Shown here: one piece after another, positions 16,177-27,016 of the stretch
Numbering within the stretch: position 1 is the stretch's first letter
How the letters are laid out: the number at the start of each line of letters is the position of its first letter
Source: Pseudomonas putida
Lineage (GTDB): Bacteria > Pseudomonadota > Gammaproteobacteria > Pseudomonadales > Pseudomonadaceae
Assembly: GCF_026625125.1 (NCBI RefSeq)
Contig: NZ_CP113097.1
Coordinates: 1,116,001 to 1,180,000, forward strand
Direction: 5' to 3'
DNA length: 64,000 nt
Made by a program: the position numbers and the translations under genes
The notes under the pieces: model-generated
Databases searched by the model: none
Told to the model about the DNA's origin: nothing
Seen by the model: the letters and a program-made list of their open reading frames with translations, nothing else

Positions 16177-17529
16177 ATGAGCAACCTACTGTTTGACGCC
16201 TATTTCACCGCCCCGGCCATGCGCGAGATCTTCTCTGACCGCGGCCGCCTGCAAGGCATGCTCGATTTCGAAGCTGCCCTGGCCCGTGCCGAGGCCGCTG
16301 CTGGCCTGGTGCCGCTCAGCGCGGTTGCGGCCATCGAGACAGCCTGCCAGGCCGAGCGCTATGACGTTCGTGCGCTTGCCGATGCCATCGCCACGGCAGG
16401 CAACTCGGCAATCCCGCTGGTCAAGGCGTTGGGCAAGGTGGTCGCCAGTGGTGTTCCCGAGGCCGAGCGCTATGTGCACTTGGGCGCCACCAGCCAGGAT
16501 GCGATGGACACCGGGCTGGTGCTGCAGTTGCGTGATGCACTGGCGCTGATCGAGGCCGACCTCGCCACGCTGGCCGAAACCTTGTCGCGCCAGGCCCTGC
16601 AGCACGCCGACACACCACTGGTGGGGCGTACCTGGCTGCAGCACGCCACCCCGGTGACCCTGGGCATGAAACTGGCCGGCATCCTGGGCGCCGTTACCCG
16701 CCACCGTCAACGGCTGCAGGAGCTGCGTCCGCGCTTGCTGGTACTGCAGTTCGGTGGCGCCTCCGGCAGCCTGGCGGCCTTGGGCAGCAAAGCTATGCCG
16801 GTCGCCGAGGGCCTGGCTGCACAGTTGAAACTGACTTTGCCCGAGCAACCCTGGCACACCCAGCGCGACCGCCTGGTGGAATTCGCCTCGGTGCTGGGCC
16901 TTGTGGCCGGTAGCCTGGGCAAGCTGGGCCGCGATGTCAGCCTGCTGATGCAGACCGAGGCGGGTGAGGTGTTCGAGCCTTCCGCGCCTGGGAAGGGTGG
17001 GTCGTCGACCATGCCGCACAAGCGCAACCCGGTGGGCGCGGCAGTCCTGATCGGAGCTGCCACCCGGGTTCCAGGGCTGCTATCGACACTTTACGCAGCC
17101 ATGCCCCAGGAGCACGAGCGCAGCCTCGGCCTGTGGCATGCCGAGTGGGAAACACTGCCGGAGATCTGCTGCCTGGTTTCAGGCGCCTTGCGCCAGGCCC
17201 AGGTGATCGTCGAAGGCATGGAGGTGGACGCCGAGCGCATGCGCCGTAACCTCGACCTGACCCAGGGCCTGGTGCTGGCCGAGGCGGTGAGCATCGTTCT
17301 GGCCCAGCGCCTTGGCCGCGACCGCGCCCATCACTTGCTCGAGCAATGCTGCCAGCGCGCAGTCGCCGAACAGCGCCATTTACGCGCTGTGCTGGGCGAC
17401 GAGCCGCAGGTGACTGCCGAGCTGACCGAACAGGAACTCGACCGTCTGCTCGACCCTGCCCATTACCTTGGTCAGGCCCGCGTCTGGGTGGCGCGCGCCG
17501 TGGCTGAACATCAACGTTTCACTGCCTGA
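16177..17529 (+). CDS. pcaB: 3-Carboxy-cis,cis-muconate cycloisomerase PcaB
   Basis: A 450-residue fumarase/aspartase-superfamily enzyme, carrying the signature loop GKGGSSTMPHKRNPV and HLGATSQDAMDTG. It lactonises beta-carboxymuconate to gamma-carboxymuconolactone in the protocatechuate branch; it acts in the cytosol as a homotetramer, as known for the family. It starts 9 bases after pcaT with an AAGGA site and is followed 11 bases later by pcaD, in the usual P. putida pca order. Confidence 0.94.
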   Translation: MSNLLFDAYFTAPAMREIFSDRGRLQGMLDFEAALARAEAAAGLVPLSAVAAIETACQAERYDVRALADAIATAGNSAIPLVKALGKVVASGVPEAERYVHLGATSQDAMDTGLVLQLRDALALIEADLATLAETLSRQALQHADTPLVGRTWLQHATPVTLGMKLAGILGAVTRHRQRLQELRPRLLVLQFGGASGSLAALGSKAMPVAEGLAAQLKLTLPEQPWHTQRDRLVEFASVLGLVAGSLGKLGRDVSLLMQTEAGEVFEPSAPGKGGSSTMPHKRNPVGAAVLIGAATRVPGLLSTLYAAMPQEHERSLGLWHAEWETLPEICCLVSGALRQAQVIVEGMEVDAERMRRNLDLTQGLVLAEAVSIVLAQRLGRDRAHHLLEQCCQRAVAEQRHLRAVLGDEPQVTAELTEQELDRLLDPAHYLGQARVWVARAVAEHQRFTA

Positions 17530-17540
17530 AGGAGACCGCT

Positions 17541-18332
17541 GTGGCGCATTTGCAACTGGCCGATGGCGTACTGAACTATCGACTCGATGGCCCGGATGAT
17601 GCCCCGGTGCTGGTGCTGTCCAACTCCCTGGGGACCGACCTGGGCATGTGGGACAGCCAGATTCCGCTGTGGAGCGAGCATTTCCGTGTACTGCGTTACG
17701 ACACCCGCGGTCACGGCGCTTCGCTGGTCACCGATGGCCCCTACAGCATCGAGCAACTGGGCGGTGATGTACTGGCGCTGCTCGATGCGCTGGATATCGC
17801 CCATGCCCACTTCGTCGGCCTGTCCATGGGTGGCCTGATCGGCCAGTGGCTGGGGATCAATGCAGGCGAGCGTCTGCACAGCCTGACCTTGTGCAATACT
17901 GCTGCCAAGATCGCCAATGACGAGGTGTGGAATACCCGCATCGACATGGTGCTCAAAGGCGGGCAGCAAGCCATGGCCGACCTGCGCGACGCCTCGATCG
18001 CTCGCTGGTTCACCCCTGCTTTTGCCCAGGCTCAACCTGAGCAGGCGCAGCGCATCTGCCAGATGCTCGCGCAGACCTCTCCACAGGGCTATGCCGCCAA
18101 CTGCGCGGCGGTACGCGATGCCGACTACCGTGAGCAACTCGGCCGTATCCAGGTGCCTACGCTGGTTGTCGCCGGTACCGAGGACGTGGTGACCACGCCG
18201 GAACATGGCCGCTTCATGCAGGCCGCGATCATCGGTGCCACCTATGCCGAATTCCCGGCAGCGCACCTGTCCAACGTCGAGATCGGCGAGGCGTTCAGCC
18301 TTCGCGTACTTGACTTCCTGCTGGCTCGCTGA
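17541..18332 (+). CDS. pcaD: 3-Oxoadipate enol-lactonase PcaD
   Basis: A 263-residue alpha/beta-hydrolase. The nucleophile Ser lies in the elbow VGLSMGGLIG, the acid Asp in VVAGTEDVVTTPEH and the catalytic His near the C-terminus in AAHLSNVE. It hydrolyses beta-ketoadipate enol-lactone to beta-ketoadipate. The start is GTG at 17541, preceded at 6 bases by a strong AAGGAG. It ends 10 bases before pcaC. In some bacteria PcaD and PcaC are fused as PcaL; here they are separate. Confidence 0.94.
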   Translation: MAHLQLADGVLNYRLDGPDDAPVLVLSNSLGTDLGMWDSQIPLWSEHFRVLRYDTRGHGASLVTDGPYSIEQLGGDVLALLDALDIAHAHFVGLSMGGLIGQWLGINAGERLHSLTLCNTAAKIANDEVWNTRIDMVLKGGQQAMADLRDASIARWFTPAFAQAQPEQAQRICQMLAQTSPQGYAANCAAVRDADYREQLGRIQVPTLVVAGTEDVVTTPEHGRFMQAAIIGATYAEFPAAHLSNVEIGEAFSLRVLDFLLAR

Positions 18333-18342
18333 GGACTCTGCC

Positions 18343-18741
18343 ATGGATGAGAAACAACGCTACGACGCCGGCATGCAAGTACGCCGCGCGGTACTGGGCG
18401 ATGCCCATGTAGATCGCAGCCTGGAAAAACTCAACGACTTCAATGGCGAGTTCCAGGAAATGATCACCCGCCATGCCTGGGGTGATATCTGGACCCGCCC
18501 GGGCCTGCCACGGCATACGCGCAGCCTGATCACCATCGCGATGCTGATCGGCATGAACCGCAACGATGAGCTCAAGTTGCACCTGCGCGCAGCGGCCAAC
18601 AACGGCGTGACCCGTGATGAGATCAAGGAAGTGCTGATGCAGAGCGCTATCTACTGTGGTATCCCGGCGGCCAATGCCACCTTCCACCTGGCAGAGTCGG
18701 TGTGGGATGAGCTGGGTGTAGAGTCTCGTCAACAGCCGTGA
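18343..18741 (+). CDS. pcaC: 4-Carboxymuconolactone decarboxylase PcaC
   Basis: A 132-residue all-helical protein of the AhpD-like carboxymuconolactone decarboxylase family (MDEKQRYDAGMQVRRAVLG..., with LKLHLRAAANNGVTRDEI and QSAIYCGIPAAN). It decarboxylates gamma-carboxymuconolactone to the enol-lactone used by PcaD. I chose the ATG at 18343, downstream of a GAGGA site 10 bases after pcaD; the frame is open upstream only because it overlaps pcaD in another phase. The length agrees with the usual 130 residues. Confidence 0.94.
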   Translation: MDEKQRYDAGMQVRRAVLGDAHVDRSLEKLNDFNGEFQEMITRHAWGDIWTRPGLPRHTRSLITIAMLIGMNRNDELKLHLRAAANNGVTRDEIKEVLMQSAIYCGIPAANATFHLAESVWDELGVESRQQP

Positions 18742-18751
18742 AGCTCACGCC

Positions 18752-18783
18752 TGTAGGGGCGGCCTTGGGTCGCGCCTACACAG
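18752..18783. repeat. REP-like hairpin between pcaC and the convergent DUF962 gene
   Basis: The arms TGTAGG / CCTACA enclose GGCGGCC...GTCGCGCC. It is a half-element of a common Pseudomonas intergenic repeat and may terminate both converging transcripts. Confidence 0.6.
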
Positions 18784-19288
18784 AGCGCAGCGCCACCGGC
18801 CCGGCATTGGCCTCCACAGCCTGCTTGAGCGCCGGGCACATGCCCAGCATGAATGCCGCTTCTGCCACCACGAACAGCGGCCCTATGATCAGCCCACTGA
18901 TATCGTCGACGAAGGCAGGCTTGCGGCCTTCGTAGTAATGCCCGACGAACTGGATGATCCAGCCCAGCACGAACGCTCCTGCCCCAGCACTGAGCCACAG
19001 CGCGGTGCTTTGCAGCGCCAATGCCTGGCCAACCCATAGGCACAGCCCCAGCAGCAAACCCATCACCAAGCCGAAACGCAGGTCCAGGCGCAGGTAGAAC
19101 CACACCGACGCCGCAGCGGCCAGCAGGGCAGGGGACAGCCACACCCCGGCCACGTCCCAGCCTGGGCGCGACAGCAGGATGGTCACTGCCAGCACGATCA
19201 GCGGAATGCCGACGAAGTGGGTAGCGATATTGCGTGGGTCGCGGTGGTAGCTTGCGTACTGGCTCAGGTGTTCGACGAGGTTTTTCAT
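18776..19288 (-). CDS. Mpo1-like (DUF962) membrane protein
   Basis: A 170-residue protein with four predicted membrane segments and the DUF962/Mpo1 signature: HRDPRNIATHFVGIP near the N-terminus and IQFVGHYYEGRKPAF in the second half, whose His residues ligate iron in the yeast 2-hydroxy fatty acid dioxygenase Mpo1. A bacterial role in 2-hydroxy fatty acid oxidation is inferred only from that homology. GGAGG lies 8 bases before the ATG at 19288. It is convergent with pcaC and divergent from nothing functional nearby, so it is probably not part of the aromatic pathway. Confidence 0.85.
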   Translation of the reverse strand: MKNLVEHLSQYASYHRDPRNIATHFVGIPLIVLAVTILLSRPGWDVAGVWLSPALLAAAASVWFYLRLDLRFGLVMGLLLGLCLWVGQALALQSTALWLSAGAGAFVLGWIIQFVGHYYEGRKPAFVDDISGLIIGPLFVVAEAAFMLGMCPALKQAVEANAGPVALRSV

Positions 19289-19441
19289 TGTCGTTCCTCC
19301 CTCGGTGGCCTGCCTGCATGGGGTAGCCTGTGCCGCCGTGGTGGGGGCACAGGCCACTCATGATGCTCAGGATAGCCTGTGGCGCACCACCATCATCAGC
19401 TTAGCGAATGGTGGCACTGCGCATGGCTGATGGCCGGGGGA

Positions 19442-20695
19442 TCACAACAGGTTCAACGGGTAGCTGACGATCAACCGGTTCTCATCGAACGCGTTGGTGC
19501 TGAAGTCCCTGCGCATGGTGGAGTTGCGCCATTTCACCGAAAGATCCTTGAATGACCCCGACTGCACCACGTAGGCCAGTTCGGTTTCCCGCGCCCATTC
19601 CTTGCCGTCCTCGATGCTGCCAGAGGTGACATTGTCACCTTTGATGTAGCGGTTCATCAGGGTCAGGCCCGGAATACCGACGCTGACGAAGTTGAAGTCA
19701 TGGCGCACCTGCCAGGACCGTTCCTTGGCATTGTCGAAGCTGGAGTTGTAGCTGTCGTTGGCCAGGGTGCCACCGCTGGTGCCGTTGACCCGCAACCAGG
19801 CATCGTCGCCACTGACTTTCTGCAGGCCGACGTAGAAGGTGTTGCCCTTGTAGCGTGCAGAGAGCATCGCCGAGGCAGTGCGGTTGTCGAGCTGGCCTGC
19901 ACGTTCGGCGCCGTCTTCCTTGCCGATGAAGTAGCCGAGGTTGGCGCCCAGGGTCCATTCGCCCAGCGGCTGGCTATGTACCAGGTTGATGTACTGCTGA
20001 CGGTAGATGTCCTTGAGCTGGGCATCCCACACGCCGATCATCGTGCGCTTGTCGTTGAAGGTGTATTCGCCACCGCCAAAGTTGAAACGATCGGAGGTGA
20101 ACGCCGCTCGGCCGTTGAGCGACATGTCTTCCATGCTTGCGTCGTTGCGCGGGCTGTTGGCGCGGAACTGACCTGCGTACAGGGTCAGGCCCTCGATCTC
20201 TTTCGAGGTGAGCTGGCCGCCACGGAAGGTCTGCGGCAGCGAGCGGCCGTCATCCGAGCGCAGGATCGGCAGCACGGGCATCCATTCGCCTACTTTCAGC
20301 TCGGTCTGCGACAGCTTGGCTTTCAGCGCAACGCCCAGGCGGCCGAAGTCGTCGGCAGGCCGGCCGTCATCGTGGACCGGTAGCAGGTGGGTGTTGGTGG
20401 TGCCTTTGCCGCCGTCGAGCTTGACCGAGTACATGCCCAGCACATCCACGCCGAAGCCTACGACGCCCTGAGTGAAGCCGGAGCGGGCATCGAGGATGAA
20501 ACTCTGCGTCCATTCCTCGCCCTTGGCTTGGGAGTGCGCCGGGTCGACGAAGTTGCGGTTGATGTAAAAGTTGCGCAGGTTGAGGGTGGCCTTGGCGTCC
20601 TCCATGAAACCGCCTTCGGCGGCCAATGCGGGGAGGGCGCAGGAGATGGCCAACAGGCCGGGCAGCAGCTGGCGTGCGGGGTGCGAAATGCTCAT
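19442..20695 (-). CDS. OprD-family outer-membrane porin (BenF-like)
   Basis: A 417-residue precursor with a signal peptide (about 25 residues, cut after ALA) and a mature N-terminus GGFMEDAKATLNLRNFYINR typical of the OprD family. Conserved OprD elements include SKEIEGLTLYAGQF and RSWQVRHDFNF, and the chain ends in a beta-strand. Family members are substrate-specific channels for carboxylates and aromatics. Next to the pca genes, a protocatechuate, 4-hydroxybenzoate or beta-ketoadipate channel is the natural guess. It is transcribed opposite to the pca genes. A TTGTTTTT tract at 20710-20717 reads as a CA motif on its mRNA. Confidence 0.88.
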   Translation of the reverse strand: MSISHPARQLLPGLLAISCALPALAAEGGFMEDAKATLNLRNFYINRNFVDPAHSQAKGEEWTQSFILDARSGFTQGVVGFGVDVLGMYSVKLDGGKGTTNTHLLPVHDDGRPADDFGRLGVALKAKLSQTELKVGEWMPVLPILRSDDGRSLPQTFRGGQLTSKEIEGLTLYAGQFRANSPRNDASMEDMSLNGRAAFTSDRFNFGGGEYTFNDKRTMIGVWDAQLKDIYRQQYINLVHSQPLGEWTLGANLGYFIGKEDGAERAGQLDNRTASAMLSARYKGNTFYVGLQKVSGDDAWLRVNGTSGGTLANDSYNSSFDNAKERSWQVRHDFNFVSVGIPGLTLMNRYIKGDNVTSGSIEDGKEWARETELAYVVQSGSFKDLSVKWRNSTMRRDFSTNAFDENRLIVSYPLNLL

Positions 20696-20709
20696 CTGTC
20701 GTGGATCTC

Positions 20710-20717
20710 TTGTTTTT
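20710..20717 (-). promoter_or_regulatory. CA motif (Hfq/Crc-type) upstream of the OprD-family porin
   Basis: On the minus strand AAAAACAA lies 15 bases before the start codon and fits AANAANAA. Confidence 0.5.
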
Positions 20718-20961
20718 ATTGGCGAACCGGTGCGCTGCAGCGTGCGGCCTGCAGGGCGGGTCTTTTCTGTCAAATTGGCAACGTGTTGCTGGGGAGGATG
20801 GTGCGGGGGAGGGCAGCGGTGAGGCAATTCGCCGCAAGCGGAAGCGGGCGATAATCGAACGGAATGTTCCAGGTGGTTAATTATTTGTCAGGCAGCGTGG
20901 TGATGTATAAACATCCCTGGCAGTCATGACAGCCAGTAAGCGTTTTCAGGGCTGCTACGCA

Positions 20962-21093
20962 CCCCATCGCCGGCAAGCCGGCTCCCACAGAGTTCTGGGG
21001 TGCACCTCAGACAGTGGACATCCCTCCATCTTTCGGGGTGCAGTCCATCCCTGTGGGAGCCGGCTTGCCGGCGATGGGCCGCAAAGCGGCCCC
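20962..21093. repeat. Inverted REP pair downstream of ttgC
   Basis: Two facing REP units of the GCCGGCAAGCC variant, at 20962-20990 and 21051-21093 (the second ends GGGCCGCAAAGCGGCCCC), surround a 60-base spacer. They occupy the gap between the ttgC stop and the porin promoter, where they may end the ttgABC transcript. The remainder of the 20696-21154 gap shows nothing else I can name. Confidence 0.85.
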
Positions 21094-21154
21094 AATACGC
21101 TGGACTGACTGGCAGCACCGCCAGGGATGGGCTTGGTGCTTTCAACCCGAGCAC

Positions 21155-22609
21155 TCAGCTCTTCGGTGTTGCCGCCGATGCCTGCTGATTGGCCTGGCCA
21201 GTCTTCTCATACCAGCCACCGCCGAGCGCTTTATACAGGTTGACCTCGCTGGTCAGCTGCGACAGGCGATCGGTGATCAGTGACTGCTGTGCACTGAACA
21301 GGTTGCGCTGGGCATCGAGGAAGGTCAGGTTGCTGTCGATGCCGATGCGGTAACGGCGTTCGGCCAGGCGGTAATAATCCTGGTTCGCCTGCACCAGGTC
21401 ACGTTGCGCCTGCAACTGCTCTTCGAAGGTCTTGCGCGCCGCCAGGCCATCGGAGACTTCCTGGAAGGCGGTCTGGATGGTCTTTTCATACTTGGCGACG
21501 TTGATGTCCTTCTGGATCTTCGAATAGTCCAGGCTGGCCTTCAGGCTGCCGGCGTTGAAGATCGGCAGGTTGATCTGCGGCTGGAACAGCCAGGTCCCCG
21601 AACCACCCTTGAACAGCCCGTCCATGTCCGGGCTCAGGGTGCCCGCGTTGGCGGTCAGGCTGATGCTCGGGAAGAACGCTGCGCGCGCTGCGCCAATGTT
21701 GGCATTGGCGGCCTTGAGCAGGTGTTCGGCTTCCTGAATGTCCGGGCGGCGCTGAAGAAGGTCCGACGGCAGGCCAGCCGGCACTTCCGCCAGCTGGTCG
21801 GCATCGAGCCCCAGCGGCTTGGGCAGGTCGGCCGGGATGCCGGTACCCACCAGCACAGCCAGGCTGTTGAGGTCCTGGGCTACCAGGCGCTGGTATTGCG
21901 AGTACTTGACCCGTGCCCCTTCCACAGCGGTGCGCGCCTGGCTGAGGTCGAGCGCCGACGCCACACCGACTTCGTTGCTGCGGCGGGTCAGGTTGTAGCT
22001 TTCTTCGTAGGTCTTGAGCGTTTCTTCGGTCAGCTTGAACAGCGCCTGGTCGGCCTGCCAGGTGTAGTAGGCGTTGGCCACGCTGGCCACCAGGGCGATC
22101 TGCGTGGAGCGCCGCGCCTGCTCACTGGACAGGTAGGTTTCCAGAGCCTGCTCGGTCAGGCTGCGTACGCGGCCGAACAGGTCCAGCTCATAGGCGCTGA
22201 CACCCAGGGTGGCCGAGTACTGGCTGGTGATGTTGGCTTCGCCGGTGGTCGACAGGTCAGCCGGGACGCGCTGGCGGCTGCCGCTGCCAGTGGCCGAAAC
22301 CGCCGGGAACAGGTCAGCGCGCTGGATGCGGTACTGCGCACGGTAGGCATCGAGGTTCAGCGCCGCCACGCGCAGGTCGCGGTTGTTGACCAGCGAAGTC
22401 TGGATCAACTGCTGCAGTGCCGGGTCGTGGAAGAACTGGCGCCAGCCCTGTTCGGCGGCGGCCACATCGGCCGACTCGGTCGGCGAGTACGCAGGGCCTT
22501 GCGGCCACTGCGCAGCCACCGGTGCTTCCGGGGTCTGGTAGTCAGGGATCAGCGAGCAGCCGCCGAGAATGAAAGCGGTTACCGCAAGGGACAACAAAGA
22601 CTTGGTCAT
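21155..22609 (-). CDS. ttgC: TtgC outer-membrane efflux channel lipoprotein
   Basis: A 484-residue TolC/OprM-type protein with lipoprotein signal [18 protein letters not shown] (lipobox LGGC, lipidated Cys18). Two repeated outer membrane efflux regions follow (for example [23 protein letters not shown] and [19 protein letters not shown]). It forms the trimeric exit duct of the TtgABC pump. Its ATG overlaps the ttgB stop by 4 bp, indicating translational coupling as the last gene of the operon. Confidence 0.94.
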   Translation of the reverse strand: MTKSLLSLAVTAFILGGCSLIPDYQTPEAPVAAQWPQGPAYSPTESADVAAAEQGWRQFFHDPALQQLIQTSLVNNRDLRVAALNLDAYRAQYRIQRADLFPAVSATGSGSRQRVPADLSTTGEANITSQYSATLGVSAYELDLFGRVRSLTEQALETYLSSEQARRSTQIALVASVANAYYTWQADQALFKLTEETLKTYEESYNLTRRSNEVGVASALDLSQARTAVEGARVKYSQYQRLVAQDLNSLAVLVGTGIPADLPKPLGLDADQLAEVPAGLPSDLLQRRPDIQEAEHLLKAANANIGAARAAFFPSISLTANAGTLSPDMDGLFKGGSGTWLFQPQINLPIFNAGSLKASLDYSKIQKDINVAKYEKTIQTAFQEVSDGLAARKTFEEQLQAQRDLVQANQDYYRLAERRYRIGIDSNLTFLDAQRNLFSAQQSLITDRLSQLTSEVNLYKALGGGWYEKTGQANQQASAATPKS

Positions 22610-25600
22610 TGCCCAGCCTCATAACGTGGAGTTTCAGGGGTGGCGTCCTTTTCCGGCTTTTTGCTGCCGAACAGCGACGACACTGCGACGAAGAACAGCG
22701 GTACCCAGAAGATGGCCAGCACGGTCGCACTGATCATGCCGCCAATTACCCCAGTACCGATGGCATGCTGGCTGCCCGCGCCCGCGCCGCTGGAAATGGT
22801 CAACGGTACCACGCCCAGGATGAATGCCAGCGAGGTCATGATGATCGGGCGAAGACGCATGCGGCATGCCTCGATCGCTGCGTCAAACAGGCTCTTGCCT
22901 TGCTCGTGCAGTTCCTTGGCGAATTCCACGATCAGGATCGCGTTCTTCGCCGCCAGGCCGATGGTAGTCAGCAGGCCGACCAGGAAGTACACGTCATTGG
23001 ACAGGCCGCGCAGGCTGGTGGCGATCAGCGCACCGATGATGCCCAGTGGAACGACAAGCACGACGGCGATCGGGATCGACCAGCTTTCATACAGTGCAGC
23101 CAGGCACAGGAACACGAACAGGATCGAGAGGGCGAACAGTGCCGGCATCTGCGAGCCGGAGAGTTTTTCCTCGTAGGACATGCCGGTCCAGGAGTAGCCG
23201 ATACCGTCCGGCAGTTCGCCAGCGATACGCTCCACCTCGGCCATGGCTTCACCGGTACTGTAGCCAGGGGCCGGGGCACCGAGGATTTCCATCGCCTCGA
23301 CGCCGTTGTAGCGCGAGAGCTTGGGCGAACCGTAGGTCCACTCGCCGGTGGCGAAGGACGAGAACGGCACCATCTCGCCTTCGCCGTTGCGCACGTACCA
23401 CTTCTGCAGGTCTTCCGGGCTCATCCGGGCGTTCGCTTCGCCCTGGATGTACACCTTCTTGACCCGGCCGCGGTCGATGAAGTCGTTGACGTAGCTGGCA
23501 CCCAAGGCAATCGACAGGGTGTTGTTGATGTCGGAGATGGTCACGCCCAGGGCGCTGGCACGTTCGTCATCGATGGTCAGCTGGTACTGCGGCTCATCGT
23601 TCAGGCCGTTCGGGCGCACGCCGCTGAGCACCTTGCTCTGGCCAGCCTTGGCCAGGAACTGGTTGCGCGCTTCCATCAGTTTTGCATGGCCGACGCCCCC
23701 ACGGTCCTGAAGGAATACGTCGAAGCCGGTGGCGTTACCCAGTTCCATTACCGCAGGCGGCGCGAAGGCGAACACCATCGCATCACGGAAGCTGAAGAAG
23801 TGCTGCTGGGCACGCTCGGCCAGGCCGAACACGCTGTTCTCCTTGGTGCGCTCGTCCCATGGCTTGAGCATGATGAACGCCATGCCCGAGCTTTGCCCGC
23901 GACCGGCAAAGTTGAAGCCGTTGACGGTGAACACCGACGACACGGTATCGGCTTCGTCCTTGAGCAGGTAATCACGCATGTTGTCGATCACCACCTGGGT
24001 GCGCTCAGCACTGGAACCGGCCGGGGTCTGTACCTGGGCGAACAGTACGCCCTGGTCTTCCTCTGGCAGGAACGCGGTAGGGATGCGGGTGAACAGCCAG
24101 ATCATGCCGACGACAATCAAGACATAGCCCAGCAGGAACGGCACCTTGTTGCGCAGGATGGTGCCCACGCTGCGCTCGTAGCCGTTCACGCCGCGGTCGA
24201 AGTTACGGTTGAACCAGCCGAAGAAGCCACCTTTGGCTACATGGTGCTCGCCCTTTTTGAGTGGCTTGAGCATGGTGGCGCACAGGGCCGGGGTGAAGAT
24301 CAGCGCCACCAGCACCGACAGGCCCATGGCCGAGACGATGGTGATGGAGAATTGCCGGTAGATCACCCCCGTGGAGCCACCGAAGAAGGCCATCGGCAGC
24401 AGTACTGCCGACAGTACCAGGGCGATGCCCACCAGCGCGCCCTGAATCTGCTCCATCGACCGCTTGGTTGCCTCTTTGGGCGGCAAGCCTTCCTCGGACA
24501 TGACCCGTTCGACGTTCTCCACCACGACGATGGCGTCGTCCACCAACAAGCCAATGGCCAGAACCATGGCGAACATGGTCAGGGTGTTGATGCTGAAGCC
24601 CGCTGCGGCAAGGATGCCGAAGGTGCCCAGCAATACCACCGGTACGGTCATGGTGGTAATGATGGTGGCGCGGAAGTTCTGCAGGAACAGGTACATCACC
24701 AGGAATACCAGGACCACGGCTTCGATCAGGGTGTGGATAACCCCGCTGATCGATTCGGTGACCACCGGTGTGGTGTCATACGGGAATACCGCTTTCACCC
24801 CTGGCGGGAAGAACGGCTCCAGCTCGCTGATGGTGTTGCGCAAGGCCGTGGCGGTATCCAGGGCGTTGGCACCGGTTGCCAGCTTGACCGCAAGGCCCGA
24901 GGCCGGCTTGCCGTTGAACTGGGCGCTGATGGCGTAGTTTTCGCCACCCAGGCCGACCTGGGCAACATCACTCAGGCGAACCTGCGAACCGTCGCTGTTG
25001 ACCTTGAGCAGGATCTTCTCGAACTGCTCGGCGGTCTGCAGGCGGGTCTTGCCGATGATGGTGGCGTTCAGCTGGGTGCCCGGCATGGCAGGCAGGCCAC
25101 CGAGCTGGCCGGAGGAGACCTGCACGTTCTGCGCGGCGACCGCGTTCTTGACGTCGACCGGGGTCAGCTGGAATTTGTTCAGCTTGGCCGGATCGAGCCA
25201 GATACGCATTGCGTACTGTGCACCGAATACCTGGAAGTCACCCACACCTGCCGTACGCGAAATCGAGTCCTGCATGTTGGAAACGATGTAGTTGGCAAGG
25301 TCATCCTTGGTCATGGTGCCGTCTTCTGACACCAGGCCGATCACCATCAGGAAGTTCTTCACTGCCTTGGTGACGCGGATACCTTGCTGCTGCACTTCCT
25401 GCGGCAGCAGTGGGGTGGCCAGGTTCAGCTTGTTCTGTACCTGAACCTGCGCGGTATCAGGGTTGGTGCCCTGCTCGAAGGTGGCGGTGATGGTCATGCT
25501 GCCGTCGGAGTTGCTCTCCGAGGACACATAACGCAGGTTGTCGATGCCGTTGAGCTGCTGCTCGATCACCTGCACCACGGTGTCCTGCACGGTTTGCGCC

Positions 25601-25758
25601 GAGGCGCCCGGGTAGGTCACGGAGATGGCGATGGCCGGCGGCGCAATGCTCGGGTACTGGTTGATCGGCAGCTTCAGGATCGACAAAGCGCCGACGAGCA
25701 TGATCACCAAGGCGATCACCCAGGCGAAGATCGGGCGATCGATAAAGAACTTCGACAT
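22606..25758 (-). CDS. ttgB: TtgB RND inner-membrane efflux transporter
   Basis: A 1050-residue HAE1-type RND transporter, closely resembling AcrB/MexB. It begins [21 protein letters not shown] and has two sets of six membrane helices around large periplasmic loops. The proton-relay Asp pair lies in [16 protein letters not shown] (helix 4). It exports solvents such as toluene and antibiotics, driven by the proton gradient, as known for P. putida TtgABC. It lies 3 bases after ttgA. The length is normal for the family and no disruption is seen. Confidence 0.95.
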   Translation of the reverse strand: MSKFFIDRPIFAWVIALVIMLVGALSILKLPINQYPSIAPPAIAISVTYPGASAQTVQDTVVQVIEQQLNGIDNLRYVSSESNSDGSMTITATFEQGTNPDTAQVQVQNKLNLATPLLPQEVQQQGIRVTKAVKNFLMVIGLVSEDGTMTKDDLANYIVSNMQDSISRTAGVGDFQVFGAQYAMRIWLDPAKLNKFQLTPVDVKNAVAAQNVQVSSGQLGGLPAMPGTQLNATIIGKTRLQTAEQFEKILLKVNSDGSQVRLSDVAQVGLGGENYAISAQFNGKPASGLAVKLATGANALDTATALRNTISELEPFFPPGVKAVFPYDTTPVVTESISGVIHTLIEAVVLVFLVMYLFLQNFRATIITTMTVPVVLLGTFGILAAAGFSINTLTMFAMVLAIGLLVDDAIVVVENVERVMSEEGLPPKEATKRSMEQIQGALVGIALVLSAVLLPMAFFGGSTGVIYRQFSITIVSAMGLSVLVALIFTPALCATMLKPLKKGEHHVAKGGFFGWFNRNFDRGVNGYERSVGTILRNKVPFLLGYVLIVVGMIWLFTRIPTAFLPEEDQGVLFAQVQTPAGSSAERTQVVIDNMRDYLLKDEADTVSSVFTVNGFNFAGRGQSSGMAFIMLKPWDERTKENSVFGLAERAQQHFFSFRDAMVFAFAPPAVMELGNATGFDVFLQDRGGVGHAKLMEARNQFLAKAGQSKVLSGVRPNGLNDEPQYQLTIDDERASALGVTISDINNTLSIALGASYVNDFIDRGRVKKVYIQGEANARMSPEDLQKWYVRNGEGEMVPFSSFATGEWTYGSPKLSRYNGVEAMEILGAPAPGYSTGEAMAEVERIAGELPDGIGYSWTGMSYEEKLSGSQMPALFALSILFVFLCLAALYESWSIPIAVVLVVPLGIIGALIATSLRGLSNDVYFLVGLLTTIGLAAKNAILIVEFAKELHEQGKSLFDAAIEACRMRLRPIIMTSLAFILGVVPLTISSGAGAGSQHAIGTGVIGGMISATVLAIFWVPLFFVAVSSLFGSKKPEKDATPETPRYEAGQ

Positions 25759-25761
25759 GGT

Positions 25762-26916
25762 TTACTCCGCTTTGGCGTCTGCTTTGGCCGAGCTGGCCTG
25801 ATCAGGGCTGCCCGGTTTCTTGACGTTGGTGGCATCGCCGACCTTGACCTCGACACCTGGGCGCACGTACTGCAGGCCTTCGGTGATCAGGCGGTCGCCC
25901 GGGTTCAGGCCTTCTTCGATCAGCCAATCGCTGCCCAGGGTGCGGCTGGCCTTGAGCTGGCGCAGTTCGACCTTGTTCTCCTGGTTGACTACCAGCGCAG
26001 TCGGTTCACCCTTGAGGTCACGGGTCACGCCTTGCTGCGGGGCCAGGATGGCATTGCTGTTGACCCCGGCCTTGAGCCGCGCGTGCACGAACATGCCGGG
26101 CAGCAGGGTGTGGTCAGGGTTGGGGAAGATGGCGCGCAGCGTCACCGAACCTGTGGTCTCGTCGACCGCCACTTCGGAGAACTCCAGGCGACCTTCCTGC
26201 TTGAACAGGCTGCCGTCTTCAAGCACCAGCTGGACGGAGGCGGCGTTGTCGCCGGACTTCTGCAGCTGGCCACTTTCCAGGTCACGACGCAGTTTGAGCA
26301 ACTCGGCGGTGGACTGCGTGACATCGACGTAGATCGGGTCGAGTTGCTGGATGGTAGCCATGGCATTGGTCTGGCCATTGCTCACCAGCGCACCTTCGGT
26401 GAACGACGAGCGACCGATACGGCCACTGATCGGCGCCAGTACCTTGGTATAGCGCAGATCGATCTGGGCGCTCTTGAGCGCGGCCTCGGCCTGCAATCGT
26501 TTGGCATTGGCGTCGTCGTATTCCTGCTTGGACACCGCCTGTTCGTCGATCAGCTGCTTGTAGCGCTCGGCCAGCGAGCGGGTGGCCTGCAGGTTGGCCT
26601 GGGCGTTGGCCAAGGTCGCCTCGTAGACGGCAGGGTCGATCTGGTACAGCTGCTGACCGGCCTTGACGTCGCTGCCTTCCTTGAACAGGCGCTTGAGAAT
26701 GATGCCATTGACCTGTGGGCGCACTTCGGCAACGCGATAGGCGCTGGTGCGCCCCGGCAGCTCGGAGGTCAAGGTGAAGGCCTGGGGCTGGATTGTCACG
26801 ACGCCGACCAGAGGAGCCTGTGCTGCGGGCGCGGCTTCTTCTTTCTTACAGCCACTTAGCAGAGTTGCCAGGGCGACGGCGGAAACCAGAGCGGTAACGG
26901 CTGGCTTGAATTGCAT
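25762..26916 (-). CDS. ttgA: TtgA periplasmic membrane-fusion lipoprotein
   Basis: A 384-residue adaptor. Lipoprotein signal MQFKPAVTALVSAVALATLLSGC (written in two parts here: MQFKPAVTALVSAV then ALATLLSGC, lipidated Cys23), then barrel-sandwich and alpha-helical hairpin regions (GTTPs absent; VRPQVNGIILKRLFKEGSDVK and APISGRIGRSSFTEGALV are the lipoyl halves). It links TtgB to TtgC. First gene of the operon, with its promoter overlapping the TtgR operator shared with divergent ttgR. Confidence 0.94.
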   Translation of the reverse strand: MQFKPAVTALVSAVALATLLSGCKKEEAAPAAQAPLVGVVTIQPQAFTLTSELPGRTSAYRVAEVRPQVNGIILKRLFKEGSDVKAGQQLYQIDPAVYEATLANAQANLQATRSLAERYKQLIDEQAVSKQEYDDANAKRLQAEAALKSAQIDLRYTKVLAPISGRIGRSSFTEGALVSNGQTNAMATIQQLDPIYVDVTQSTAELLKLRRDLESGQLQKSGDNAASVQLVLEDGSLFKQEGRLEFSEVAVDETTGSVTLRAIFPNPDHTLLPGMFVHARLKAGVNSNAILAPQQGVTRDLKGEPTALVVNQENKVELRQLKASRTLGSDWLIEEGLNPGDRLITEGLQYVRPGVEVKVGDATNVKKPGSPDQASSAKADAKAE

Positions 26917-27016
26917 GAGGATCCTCGGGTCGCTAGAGCAGGGAGACGCTCAAGAGTAATGGAAGAGTCTTGTCAGAAAAAATGCTATCAGGTTGGATAA
27001 ATAGCTTACTAACGAA

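Noticed and set aside
22609..25329. A 906-codon open frame on the plus strand
   Set aside because: It lies antisense to ttgB, reads as His/Gln/Gly/Asp-rich low-complexity sequence, and results from GC-rich third positions of the true gene.
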